Under the pieces are notes generated by a model. It did not search any database, had not been told where the DNA came from, and saw only the letters and a list, made by a program, of their open reading frames with translations. Below, one piece after another: positions 6,771-15,623 of a stretch of 64,000 nt of DNA. Position 1 is the first letter of the stretch, and every line of letters starts with the position of its first letter. Both the position numbers and the translations under genes were made by a program. This DNA is from CAWUEZ02 sp963921355 (GTDB lineage Bacteria; Pseudomonadota; Alphaproteobacteria; Thalassobaculales; Thalassobaculaceae), in contig OZ001190.1 of the NCBI GenBank assembly GCA_963921355.3, positions 2,604,001 to 2,668,000 of the forward strand, written 5' to 3'.

Positions 6771-8162
6771 TCAGACGGTCTTCAGGTACCACTGCCATTC
6801 GAGCGGCGTGACTTCGCTCTCGAAATCCCGGCGCTCGCTCTCCTTGACGGCATGGAAGACCCGACGGAAATCGGCGCCGAGCCAGTCGGCGATGAAGCTG
6901 CTGACGAGGAATCCGTCGAGTGCCTCCGCCCAGGTTTTCGGCACGCTCGGATCCTGGGACTCGTACGCGTTCCCGTCCACCGGGGGTGGCGGGACAGCCT
7001 CGGTTTCGATGCCGTGCAGCATGGCGGCCAGCATTGCAGCGGTCGCGAGATACGGGTTGGCATCGGCGCCGGCCACCCGATGCTCGATCCTGAGCGCATC
7101 AGGTGAGCCGGCGGGGATGCGAAACGCACAGGTTCGGTTGTTGTACCCCCAGCAGGCCGACAGAGGCACATAGGCCTCAGGGCGGATCCGGCGGTAGGCG
7201 TTGGCGGTCGGCGCGAAGATCGCCATGCAGTCGTTCATTGTGCTGCACAGCCCGCCGACCGCCTGGCGCAACGTCGCCGACCCGTGGTCCGGGTCGTCTG
7301 GGTCGGCGAAGATGTTTTTGCCGTCGCGATCCAGAACGCTGGCGTGAATGTGCAGCCCATTGCCGGTCTCGTCCCCGAAAGGCTTTGCCATGAAGGTGGC
7401 GTTCATGCCGTGTGCCCGCGCCACGCCCTTTACCGCCCGCTTCAGCATCACGGCGTGATCCGCCGCCATCACCGGATCGTCGACATGGGTCAGATTGATC
7501 TCGAACTGGCCGGGTGCGTACTCGGCCGAGGCGGCCATGGCAGGGATTCCCTGGACCCGGCAGGCATTGGCGACATCGTCGAGCACCGCTTCGAAATCGT
7601 CCAACTCGTCGAGCCCGTAGACCTGGGTGGTGGACTGCCGCGACCCGGTCACCGGAGAGATCGCCGGGCTCGGCGGCTGGTGTGCCTCGCGGGTCCGGTC
7701 GATCAGGTAGAACTCGAGCTCCAGCGCGACCACCGGGCGCAGGCCGCGTGCCGCGAACCGGTCGGCGACTTTGCGCAGCACCGCCCGCGGATCGGCGAAG
7801 AACGGTGTGCCGTCCGGTTCGGTCATCGACAACAGGACCTGCGCCGAAGGCCGTGCCGTCCAGGGCACCGGGGTCAGCGACCCGGCGACAGGCCAGCACG
7901 GGTAGTCGGCGTCACCAAGTTCCCAGACCAGCCCGCTGGCGGCGACGGAATCGCCGGTGACGTCGGTGCCGAAGACGGAGGCCGGGAACGCCGCCCCTTC
8001 CCGGAATACGGAGGCCAGCTGATCGCGCCCGATCCGCTTGCCGCGCACCACGCCCGACAGATCGGGCAGCAGGACGTCAATCGTTGCGACTTCCGGATGG
8101 TCCGACAGGAATGCGTCGGCGATGTCTGCGGTCGGGCAGTTGGCAGGTCGGTCGGCGGGCAT
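6771..8162 (-). CDS. puuA: Glutamate-putrescine ligase-like glutamine synthetase, paralogue 1
   Basis: Glutamine-synthetase-fold enzyme of the PuuA type, 463 residues. It joins glutamate to putrescine (or a similar amine) with ATP. Visible: the N-terminal beta-grasp VLLPDLSGVVRGKRI, PVVALELEFYLID with the metal-binding glutamates, GQFEINLTH, the ATP-site GNGLHIHASVLD, and the C-terminal CWGYNNRTCAFRIP and EHRVAGADANPYLA. Proteobacterial GlnA adenylylation sequences are absent, as expected for PuuA. The ATG at 8162 is preferred to a GTG four codons upstream. It is head-to-head with a second PuuA-like gene and 16 bases ahead of puuB. Confidence 0.85.
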   Translation of the reverse strand: MPADRPANCPTADIADAFLSDHPEVATIDVLLPDLSGVVRGKRIGRDQLASVFREGAAFPASVFGTDVTGDSVAASGLVWELGDADYPCWPVAGSLTPVPWTARPSAQVLLSMTEPDGTPFFADPRAVLRKVADRFAARGLRPVVALELEFYLIDRTREAHQPPSPAISPVTGSRQSTTQVYGLDELDDFEAVLDDVANACRVQGIPAMAASAEYAPGQFEINLTHVDDPVMAADHAVMLKRAVKGVARAHGMNATFMAKPFGDETGNGLHIHASVLDRDGKNIFADPDDPDHGSATLRQAVGGLCSTMNDCMAIFAPTANAYRRIRPEAYVPLSACWGYNNRTCAFRIPAGSPDALRIEHRVAGADANPYLATAAMLAAMLHGIETEAVPPPPVDGNAYESQDPSVPKTWAEALDGFLVSSFIADWLGADFRRVFHAVKESERRDFESEVTPLEWQWYLKTV

Positions 8163-8340
8163 GAAAACGGCCACTGAAGTGATCGTCGCTCATATCACGC
8201 CGCATCGGGCCCTGTCCCGCAGCGTCTTTCGGCGACATCCGGCCGTGTCTGCGGTGCCCCGAGGATGGGGCAGGAGCGCAGCGTTGCCGATTACCGGCCG
8301 GTTCTGCCATCATCCGCCCTCCATTCCTGCGAGGCCATCC

Positions 8341-9684
8341 ATGACAATCGATCTCGAAGCCTGGATCCGGGACCATCGGATCACGGAGGTGGAGTGTCTC
8401 GTCTCGGATCTGTCCGGCATCGCCCGAGGCAAGATCCTTCCGGCCCAGAAGTTTCTGCGGGCGATCCGCGAACAGGATCTTCGGTTGCCGGAGTCGATCT
8501 TCGGCCAGACCGTCACCGGCGACTACATCGAGGAGATCCATCTCGATCCGAGAGCCAGCGACGTATTCCTGCGGCCGGTCGCCGAGACCGTGCGCATGGT
8601 GCCCTGGTATCGGGAACCGACCGCCCAGGTCATCCACGACGCGGTCTATTTCGACGGCACACCGGTCGACATCGCGGCCCGGGCTGTTCTGCAGCGTGTC
8701 CTGAACCTCTACGCCGAGCGGGGTTGGCAGCCGGTCATGGCGCCCGAGCTCGAGTTCTTCCTGGTCAAGGTGAACGAAGACCCCGACTACCCGCTGGAAC
8801 CGCCGGTCGGGCGGTCCGGACGGCCGGAAACCGCGCGCCAGGCTTACGGGATCGACGCGGTCAACGAGTTCGATCCGCTGTTCGAGGACATCTACGACTA
8901 TTGCGAGGCCCAGGAGATCGACGTCGACACGCTGATCCACGAGAGCGGCGCCGCGCAGATGGAGATCAACTTCAACCACGGCGACGCGATGGCACTCGCC
9001 GATCAGACCTTCCTGTTCAAGCGCACGGTTCGCCAGGCCGCCCTCGACCACAAGGTCTACGCGACCTTCATGGCCAAGCCGATGCAATACGAACCGGGCA
9101 GTTCCATGCACATCCACCTTTCGGTGGTCGACCGGGACACCGGCCGGAACCTGTTCGCCGATGCCGATGGCGCGAACTCGCCGTTCTTCCTCAACTTCAT
9201 CGCCGGTCTGCAGAAATACGTCTCGGCCGCGATGCCACTGTTCGCGCCCTATGTGAACTCCTATCGGCGGCTGGTTCCGGATTCCGACGCGCCGGTTAAC
9301 GCCCATTGGGGCCTGGATAATCGGACGACGGGATTTCGGGTGCCGATCTCGGGGCCGCAGGCGCGCCGGGTGGAGAACCGGGTGCCCGGCGCGGACGCCA
9401 ACCCGTATCTGGCGGTCGCCGCATCGCTTGCCTGCGGCTATCTGGGGATCGTCGAGGGGCTGGAACCGTCAAAGCCGGTGGAAGGCAGTGCCTACAATCT
9501 GGCCGCCAACCTGCCGCGCCATCTGGAGGACGCGCTGTTGCGGCTCAACCGGTCTAAACCGATGCGTGACATCCTCGGACAGCGTTTCGTCAATGTGCTG
9601 TCGCAGGTGAAGGCCGAGGAGTCGAAGGCCTATCAGCAGGTGATCAGCGCATGGGAGCGCGAGTTCCTGCTGTTGAACGTCTGA
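8341..9684 (+). CDS. puuA: Glutamate-putrescine ligase-like glutamine synthetase, paralogue 2
   Basis: Second PuuA-type glutamine synthetase, 447 residues. Landmarks: ECLVSDLSGIARGKILPA at the N-terminus, PVMAPELEFFLVKV, AAQMEINFNHGDA, SSMHIHLSVVD, HWGLDNRTTGFRVP and VENRVPGADANPYLAVA. It differs clearly from the divergent paralogue, including a shorter N-terminus, so the two probably differ in amine substrate, such as putrescine against spermidine or ethanolamine. The frame is open further upstream, but the ATG at 8341 aligns with the family start. The 178-bp gap between the two starts must hold both promoters. Confidence 0.85.
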   Translation: MTIDLEAWIRDHRITEVECLVSDLSGIARGKILPAQKFLRAIREQDLRLPESIFGQTVTGDYIEEIHLDPRASDVFLRPVAETVRMVPWYREPTAQVIHDAVYFDGTPVDIAARAVLQRVLNLYAERGWQPVMAPELEFFLVKVNEDPDYPLEPPVGRSGRPETARQAYGIDAVNEFDPLFEDIYDYCEAQEIDVDTLIHESGAAQMEINFNHGDAMALADQTFLFKRTVRQAALDHKVYATFMAKPMQYEPGSSMHIHLSVVDRDTGRNLFADADGANSPFFLNFIAGLQKYVSAAMPLFAPYVNSYRRLVPDSDAPVNAHWGLDNRTTGFRVPISGPQARRVENRVPGADANPYLAVAASLACGYLGIVEGLEPSKPVEGSAYNLAANLPRHLEDALLRLNRSKPMRDILGQRFVNVLSQVKAEESKAYQQVISAWEREFLLLNV

Positions 9685-9697
9685 TCGGCGCGTCCCG

Positions 9698-9877
9698 TCA
9701 GGCGGCCGTGCGGTCTTCTTCGGCTTTCAGCGCCATCACGGCGCGGGTGGTTTCGTCGGCGATCGCACGGACCTTGTCCATGGCGTCGACGTAACTGGTT
9801 GCGAGTCCCGCCTCGAGCGCGGTGCTGAGCAGCAGATCGAGCGCGTGGTCGCTGAGGTTCTCTTCCTGGTGAAGCAT
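9698..9877 (-). CDS. Small hypothetical protein, 59 residues
   Basis: I do not recognise this protein. It is acidic and helical: MLHQEENLSDHALDLLLS, then ALEAGLATSYVDAMDKV and a C-terminal helix ending ALKAEEDRTAA. The ATG at 9877 has GGGGGA four bases upstream; an in-frame ATG five codons earlier lacks one. The stop codon is 13 bases from the end of the convergent PuuA-like gene. Composition and codon use match the host. It could be a small adaptor, but nothing in the sequence says so. Confidence 0.5.
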   Translation of the reverse strand: MLHQEENLSDHALDLLLSTALEAGLATSYVDAMDKVRAIADETTRAVMALKAEEDRTAA

Positions 9878-10059
9878 GATGTCCCCCGTCACAGTATCCG
9901 GCGCCCCGCGCCAGCCTGTTCATATTGAGCGCGGACTATGAATGAACGGTTAATGGTCGGGCCGTCGGCAGCGCGTCGACGGTCCGGCTAACCGGGCTGA
10001 AGAGGTTCGGGTTTCGGGGCTATAGTCCCTGCCTCGCGCACCGCGTTCCACCGACCTGC

Positions 10060-11442
10060 ATGGACAAAGCGATGGCAACCGACATCGACCTGATCGATAC
10101 CGCCGCCTACCAGACACTCGATGCCGCCCACCACTGGCATCCCTTCACCGACACCAAGGAATTGCGCGGTGAGGGCAGCCGCGTGATCGTGCGGGCGGAA
10201 GGCTGCACGCTCTGGGACTCCGACGGTAACGAGTTTCTCGACGGCATGGCCGGGCTGTGGTGCGTCAACGTCGGCTACGGTCGCCGGGAACTGGCAGAGG
10301 CCGCGTTCGGCCAGATGACGGTGCTGCCGTACTACAACACCTTCTTCAAGACCACGACGGCACCCGCGGCCGAACTGGCGGCCAAGCTGGTCGCCCTGAC
10401 TCCCGATGGACTGAACCACGCGTTCTTCGCCAACTCCGGGTCGGAGGCGAACGACACGATCGTGCGGATGGTCCGGCATTTCTGGCAACTGCGTGGCAAG
10501 CCGAACAAGAAGACGATCATCAGCCGCGAATTCGCCTATCACGGATCAACCATGGTTTCGGCCAGTCTCGGCGGCATGGCGGCCATGCACGGGCAAGTGG
10601 ACCTGCCATTGCCGGGCTTTGACCACATCCGCCCGCCATACTTCGTGCGCGACGGTGGCAACATGTCGCCGACCGAATTCGGGGTCGCGGCCGCGCAGGC
10701 GCTGGAGGAACGGATCGGCGAACTCGGGGCCGACACCATCGCCGCCTTCATCGCCGAGCCGATCCAGGGAGCGGGCGGTGTCATCATCCCGCCGGAGAGC
10801 TATTTCCCGGAGATCCAGCGGATCTGCCGGGCCCACGATATCCTGTTCATCGTCGACGAAGTGATCTGCGGCTTCGGGCGCACGGGCAACTGGTTCGCCT
10901 GCCAGACCTTCGAGCTTGAACCGGACATGATGACGCTGGCCAAGGGCCTGTCCTCAGGCTACCTGCCGATCTCCGCCGTCATGGTCGGGGACCGGGTCGC
11001 CGAAACCCTGATCGAGAAGGGCGGCGAGTTCTTTCACGGGTTCACTTATTCCGGACACCCGGTCGCCTGCGCCGTGGCCCTGGAGAACATCGCCATTCTC
11101 GAGCGTGAACGGCTGGTGGAGCGGGTGCGCGATGATGTCGGACCTTACCTGCAGGACGGTTTACGGTCGCTCGCCGATCATCCGCTGGTCGGCGAAGTGC
11201 GCGGCGTCGGTCTGATCGGTGCCATTGAGTTGGTCAAGGACAAGACAGGTCCGGAATTCTTCGAGCCGGTCGGAGAGGTCGGAACGATCTGCCGCGATCA
11301 CTGCTTCCGGAACGGTCTGGTGATGCGGGCGGTTCGCGATGCGATGGTCGTCTCTCCGCCGTTGGTGATCACCCGTGAAGAGATCGACCGGTTGATCGCG
11401 ATCGCCCGCCGGTGCCTGGATCTGACTTTGGCAGACCTTTGA
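10060..11442 (+). CDS. spuC: Class III aminotransferase, putrescine/omega-amino acid:pyruvate type
   Basis: PLP-dependent aminotransferase fold type I, class III, 460 residues. Visible: HHWHPFTDTKEL, DGMAGLWCVNVGYG, the phosphate-binding NSGSEANDT, FIAEPIQGAGGV, the cofactor-ring aspartate in ILFIVDEVICGFGRTG and the Schiff-base lysine in TLAKGLSSGYLP. This set fits SpuC, which transfers the amino group of putrescine or its derivatives to pyruvate, regenerating alanine that alanine dehydrogenase could use. It sits in the polyamine block but is transcribed alone. The start is ATG at 10060; a second ATG four codons later is possible. Confidence 0.85.
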   Translation: MDKAMATDIDLIDTAAYQTLDAAHHWHPFTDTKELRGEGSRVIVRAEGCTLWDSDGNEFLDGMAGLWCVNVGYGRRELAEAAFGQMTVLPYYNTFFKTTTAPAAELAAKLVALTPDGLNHAFFANSGSEANDTIVRMVRHFWQLRGKPNKKTIISREFAYHGSTMVSASLGGMAAMHGQVDLPLPGFDHIRPPYFVRDGGNMSPTEFGVAAAQALEERIGELGADTIAAFIAEPIQGAGGVIIPPESYFPEIQRICRAHDILFIVDEVICGFGRTGNWFACQTFELEPDMMTLAKGLSSGYLPISAVMVGDRVAETLIEKGGEFFHGFTYSGHPVACAVALENIAILERERLVERVRDDVGPYLQDGLRSLADHPLVGEVRGVGLIGAIELVKDKTGPEFFEPVGEVGTICRDHCFRNGLVMRAVRDAMVVSPPLVITREEIDRLIAIARRCLDLTLADL

Positions 11443-11569
11443 TTTCAGGGGCTTTCCACCATACCAACCAATAGTAACTCCCTGATCGCTTTGGAGCGCT
11501 GGGAATCCCGGCTGGTACTTGTTTAAAATTCCATTAATCGCCATATTTCTCTATCGAGGAGGACGACTA

Positions 11570-11998
11570 ATGGCGATCGCAGCGCCAGTCACAGCCCAAC
11601 CGCTCTCGTCGCTTTCGACGAGACCAGCCGAGGCCGGCCCGGTCCCCTTGGGGGTTCGGGGAGCGATCTCGCTCGGTTCGGGGCTGCGTGCGGGCGTCGT
11701 TCTTGCCGAGAATGTCGAACGGATTGCCGCCGAGTTGGGCGAGGCGCGGACCGCCGCTGCGGATGCGGCACGCGAAGCGGCCCGGGCCGAAGCCGAGCTT
11801 GAGCGGCTGGAGGCGGAGGATCAGAGGCTGGCGGCGGATCAGGTTGCGGCCGATTTCCAGCAGCCCGGGTCTTCGGCAAACGCCTCTGAATTCCGCGTCG
11901 ACGACGAGGAGGCCGCCCGGCAGATCGCCGAGGCCCAGGAGGCGGGCGAGAACGGGGCCGCCACACAGCGCGGGACTTTCGTCGATTTCGCCGTCTAG
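11570..11998 (+). CDS. Hypothetical protein with alanine/glutamate-rich coiled coil
   Basis: I do not recognise this 142-residue protein. The first 45 residues are Pro/Ser/Gly-rich and may be disordered. Residues about 45-90 form a strongly predicted coiled coil (VERIAAELGEARTAAA, REAARAEAELERLEAEDQRL). The C-terminus repeats the theme more loosely (EEAARQIAEAQEAGE) and ends in TFVDFAV. There is no signal peptide. The start has a strong GAGGAGGA site. ATCGCCAT about 30 bases upstream is complementary to ATGGCGAT, which spans the start codon, so the leader could fold and mask the ribosome binding site. Confidence 0.6.
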   Translation: MAIAAPVTAQPLSSLSTRPAEAGPVPLGVRGAISLGSGLRAGVVLAENVERIAAELGEARTAAADAAREAARAEAELERLEAEDQRLAADQVAADFQQPGSSANASEFRVDDEEAARQIAEAQEAGENGAATQRGTFVDFAV

Positions 11999-12046
11999 GC
12001 GATCGCGAGCGATGCCGGTTTTCGCACGCCGGTGTGACCTGATCTC

Positions 12047-12733
12047 ATGAAACTGATCATCGGCGGGAAATGGTCCAGCACCTGGACCATGCGGGCGTGG
12101 TTGGCTTGTCGGCTGTCAGGCCTGGCCTTCGAGACCGAGACCCTGTTTCTGTTGCGTCCTGACAGCAAGGCCAAACTCGCTGCGATCTCGCCAACGGGCC
12201 GGATCCCCGTCCTGATCGTGGAGGACACACGGATAACCGACACCTGGGCGATCGCTGAGTACCTGTGGGAACGCTGTCCCCAGTCGGACATCTGGCCGTC
12301 CGACCGAATGGCGAGGGCGGCTGCCCGCATGGTGGCTGCCGAGATGCATGCCCATTTTGCGGACCTGCGCGCGGCACTGCCGATGAACCTCGTGAAGCAA
12401 TGGCCGATCGCCGACGCCGTGCCGTCCAACGTGAAGCTGCTGGATCGGCCCGGCGTGCGGGATCAGCTGGCGCGGGTCGAGCAGATCTGGCGCGATACAA
12501 GGGCCCGCTGGTCGGACGGAGAACCCTATCTCTTTGGCGACCGGTTCACGTTCGCCGATGCGATGTACGCGCCGATGGCCAGTCGGCTGCGGACCTATTC
12601 CGTCCCCGTGGCCGACGATACTCAGGCGTATGTCGAGGCGTGTCTCGCCCATCCGCTGGTCGCGGAGTGGATTGCCGGCGCCCGCGACCAGGCCCGCGAG
12701 ATCGGCTGGGAAGCGGTGGCGGCCTGGCCCTGA
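12047..12733 (+). CDS. Glutathione S-transferase family protein
   Basis: A 228-residue GST-like protein. The thioredoxin-fold N-domain runs MKLIIGGKWSSTWTMRAWLA, then PTGRIPVLIVEDTRITDTWAIAEYL, where the PVL cis-proline and the D-T/S glutathione contact are visible. The C-domain is all-helical with the N-capping region FGDRFTFADAMYAP. It has Ser/Trp rather than a redox Cys near the N-terminus, so a transferase rather than a disulfide reductase is likelier. The substrate is unknown. It is followed by a convergent response regulator gene. Confidence 0.8.
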   Translation: MKLIIGGKWSSTWTMRAWLACRLSGLAFETETLFLLRPDSKAKLAAISPTGRIPVLIVEDTRITDTWAIAEYLWERCPQSDIWPSDRMARAAARMVAAEMHAHFADLRAALPMNLVKQWPIADAVPSNVKLLDRPGVRDQLARVEQIWRDTRARWSDGEPYLFGDRFTFADAMYAPMASRLRTYSVPVADDTQAYVEACLAHPLVAEWIAGARDQAREIGWEAVAAWP

Positions 12734-12781
12734 TCGCGACCGGCCTTCGGAGCAGCTCCAGGCAGGGTGGCTCGGACCGGC

Positions 12782-13279
12782 TCAGTCGGGGAGATCCAGG
12801 TTGTTGGCGTGGGCTTTTCCCAGAAAGTCGAGGATCTCGGCGCGCTTTCGCTCGAGTTCGTCGGCCTCAAAGGGACCGTCCTTCAACCAGCCCCGCATCC
12901 GTTCGATCACCCTCTCCAGGCCTTCGTCCTTGAGCATGTAGTCGTCCGCACCGGCCTGGAAGCTGGCGATCAGGTTGCCCGGTTTGCGGTCGCTGGTCGC
13001 GATGATGATGGGGATTGTCGTACTGATCTCGCGCCGCACGGCATCGACGAACCCCACCCCGGCATTGTCGTCGAACACACCGGGTTCGACGAACACTCCC
13101 AGATCGGCCACGCAGAGGTCGAAGGGCGCGCGCTCCATGGTCCGAAGCGCTTCGTCGACATCGGTGAAATTGGTGACCCTGCCGAGAACACCATCGACCG
13201 CGCCGCGAAACAGCATGGTCTGGATCAGATCGTCCTCAAGCAGCAGGATCTCCCGCTCCCGGACGGCCGCATTGCTCAT
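12782..13279 (-). CDS. Single-domain response regulator
   Basis: Stand-alone receiver protein, 165 residues. The acidic pocket LLLEDD, the phosphoacceptor in FDLCVADLGV (Asp59), a switch residue near IIIATSD and the conserved lysine in DDYMLKDEG are all present. After the receiver there is a short helical tail (ELERKRAEILDFLGKAH) and no DNA-binding domain. The loop after the phosphoacceptor is longer than usual (GVFVEPGVFDDNAGVG). It is encoded just behind the hybrid kinase on the same strand with a 22-base gap, so it probably receives phosphate from that kinase. Confidence 0.85.
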   Translation of the reverse strand: MSNAAVREREILLLEDDLIQTMLFRGAVDGVLGRVTNFTDVDEALRTMERAPFDLCVADLGVFVEPGVFDDNAGVGFVDAVRREISTTIPIIIATSDRKPGNLIASFQAGADDYMLKDEGLERVIERMRGWLKDGPFEADELERKRAEILDFLGKAHANNLDLPD

Positions 13280-13301
13280 GCAGCAGATGTAGCGGTTTCG
13301 A

Positions 13302-15392
13302 TCAGCTGGTCCAGTTGTTCAGGGCCCTGTCGATCGACGCCCGGTACGCATGGGTATCGGCGTCGGAGAGGGTGTGGCCGTCCCGCAGCGCGTCATGCTG
13401 CTGACGGCTCAACGTGCTGAGCTCGATCAGACCAAGATTGCCGGCGATCGAGATCACCTTATGCAGGGCCTGGCGCCGGGCCGTGTCGTCTGTGGCCGGG
13501 GCCGTGATCTCAACCCCGAAGGCTTCGAGCTGGGTCCGGGATTCCTGAACCACGTCCGACAATGTCTCGGCGGGCAGCATGGTCGAGAGCTGGGCGAAAC
13601 GCTCGTCGTCGAAGACCGGTTCCGCCGGCGGGTCGACGGGTCTCCAGTCGTCGTTCGCGCTGCCGAGGACGCCGGCTTTGACCAGGGCTTCCAGAAGCGC
13701 CTTTCTGTCGACCGGTTTGGTCAGGTATCCGTTCATGCCGGCGTTCAGGCAGGTCTGAAGGTCGTTGCGCGTGGCGTGCGCCGTCAGCGCGATTACCGGG
13801 ACGGTGCGAACGTGATCGGGCATCTCCGGCGCGCGCATCGCCCGGGTGGCCTCGAGACCGTTCATGCGGGGCATCTCGATGTCCATGATCACGGCATCGA
13901 AAGGACGTTCCTTGACCGCTGCGATGGCTGTATCGCCGTCGTCGACGGTGGCAACCCGGCAACCCGCACCTTCCAGCATCGCCTTGGCGATGTCGGCGTT
14001 GATCGCGATATCGTCGACCACGAGAATGTCGCAATTCGCTTCTGTCGGTATCGGCACCGTCTGTCCGTCGCTGGCCTCCGGGCCAGCTTCAAGAGTCTCG
14101 ACAACGACGGGCAGGTCAATCCACACCGTCGTCCCGGTGTCTGGTTCCGAATGCATCGTGACGTCACCACCCATCGCGTCGACCACCGATTTGACAATGG
14201 TCAGGCCGAGGCCGGTACCCGGGGCAGCCATCGTCTGGAACCGCTCGAATGGTTCAAAGGCCTTCTCGGTCTGGTCGCTGGCGATCCCCTGGCCGGTATC
14301 CTGAATTGAAATCGTGAGCCGGTCGTCGCGAACCACCGAGGTGATCGTGATCGATCCCTGATCGGTAAACTTGACGGCGTTCGACAGAATGTTGGCGAGC
14401 ACCTGCTGCAGGCGCATGCCGTCGATCGTCACGGCGATGCCGGCAAGCTGGCTGGTGTTGCAGGACACCTTCAGACCCTTCAGGTCGGCGTCCCGGCGCA
14501 CCAGGTCGATGGCGCCGCTCATGGTCTTGGCCAGGTCGGTCGGTTGCGGGATCGTCGTCAGCTTGCCCGACTGAATGCTCGAGAACTGTAGGATGTCGTC
14601 AATCAGGTGAAGCAGAGCGTCGGCCGCGCTGGAGAGCCGCTTGAGCCGGTCGCTTTGCGTCGCCGAGAGTGTGTTGTCATCCAGCAGTTTCGCGTAGCCG
14701 AGCACGGCGTTCAAAGGCGTGCGCAGTTCATGGCTCATCGTCGAGGTGAAGCGGGTGCGCACGCCGAGCGCGCGTTTGGCGGCCGCTTCGCTTTCCTGCA
14801 GCGCCTCGATCATCGACTGCCGGCGCATCTCGACTTCGATCACCGCGGCGAAGATCGCGGTACCCGCGACATTGCTCACCAGCAGGATCGGCACGACCGA
14901 GCCGATAAGGGCCAAGGCCATATCGATTGACGGCAACAGGAAGAGGGCGGGAATTGACATCAGCGTCGCGACGGCGCTGAACCCGATCAACGGCAGAAAG
15001 CGCCACTGCCGACCGAGGCGCCGCGCGCCGTACCAAGCCGCGATGCTGAAAAGCCCAAAAAGGGCGAGAGCCGCAACCCCGGGCGCCATGCCCGCGCCGC
15101 CGATCGAGATTCGCATGAGGATCGGCGGGATCGTGGCCAGGATCGCGGCGACGGGTCCACCGATGATCCCGGACAGCAGGACCGGGGCGCCGCGGGCATC
15201 GAAGATAAAGCCGGGTTCAAGCTCGATCGGCACCAGCATGACTGTTGCCGAGGCCCCACCCAGGGCGAGGCCGAGCAGGACCGAGCGCATCTGCTCCGAC
15301 CAACCGTCTTTGATTCGGGGCAGAGCCAGGTAGATCAGCGCCGGAATCGCCAACAGCGCGATGTTCTCTAGGAGCGGCAGGACAAAGGACAT
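13302..15392 (-). CDS. Hybrid sensor histidine kinase with receiver and HPt-like domains
   Basis: A 696-residue inner-membrane sensor. Residues 1-185 hold several membrane segments resembling the 5TM sensor type (DARGAPVLLSGIIGGPVAAI is typical). Then comes HisKA with SHELRTPLNAV (His221), an ATPase domain with NILSNAVKF, DTGQGI and GTGLGLTIV, a receiver with VIMDIEMPRMNG (Asp near 510), and a C-terminal HPt-like bundle with LHKVISIAGNLG. In that last motif the histidine is kept, but the usual following lysine and glycine are changed. The ATG at 15392 puts the start directly before the first membrane segment; a GTG 14 codons earlier is possible. It is cotranscribed with the single-domain regulator. 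Confidence 0.88.
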   Translation of the reverse strand: MSFVLPLLENIALLAIPALIYLALPRIKDGWSEQMRSVLLGLALGGASATVMLVPIELEPGFIFDARGAPVLLSGIIGGPVAAILATIPPILMRISIGGAGMAPGVAALALFGLFSIAAWYGARRLGRQWRFLPLIGFSAVATLMSIPALFLLPSIDMALALIGSVVPILLVSNVAGTAIFAAVIEVEMRRQSMIEALQESEAAAKRALGVRTRFTSTMSHELRTPLNAVLGYAKLLDDNTLSATQSDRLKRLSSAADALLHLIDDILQFSSIQSGKLTTIPQPTDLAKTMSGAIDLVRRDADLKGLKVSCNTSQLAGIAVTIDGMRLQQVLANILSNAVKFTDQGSITITSVVRDDRLTISIQDTGQGIASDQTEKAFEPFERFQTMAAPGTGLGLTIVKSVVDAMGGDVTMHSEPDTGTTVWIDLPVVVETLEAGPEASDGQTVPIPTEANCDILVVDDIAINADIAKAMLEGAGCRVATVDDGDTAIAAVKERPFDAVIMDIEMPRMNGLEATRAMRAPEMPDHVRTVPVIALTAHATRNDLQTCLNAGMNGYLTKPVDRKALLEALVKAGVLGSANDDWRPVDPPAEPVFDDERFAQLSTMLPAETLSDVVQESRTQLEAFGVEITAPATDDTARRQALHKVISIAGNLGLIELSTLSRQQHDALRDGHTLSDADTHAYRASIDRALNNWTS

Positions 15393-15541
15393 TGACGGGC
15401 TTCGGTCTGTTGTCTGCCCAGTCGTATACGCCACGAATGGTTAACACAGTATTAGAGACGCATTCAAGCTATCCAACGGTTGCAGGCGCGGTCGAGCACA
15501 AGGGATTGCATCACTGCTGAGCGATCGCGATCGCGTCGCCA

Positions 15542-15570
15542 TTGACACCCCCAGCGACAGCACCTTGAAT
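15542..15570 (+). promoter_or_regulatory. Sigma-70-type promoter of the pot operon
   Basis: TTGACA (15542-15547), exactly 17 bases, then TTGAAT (15565-15570). This is a full -35 box with an acceptable -10 at ideal spacing, ending 53 bases before the ATG of the binding-protein gene. A palindrome, CGATCGCGATCG, lies about 20 bases upstream of the -35 and could be an operator. No experimental support. Confidence 0.5.
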
Positions 15571-15623
15571 CGCCAGACCGTTTTGCACCTGCGAACGGTG
15601 TGGTGGCGAGACAGGGGGCTGCT

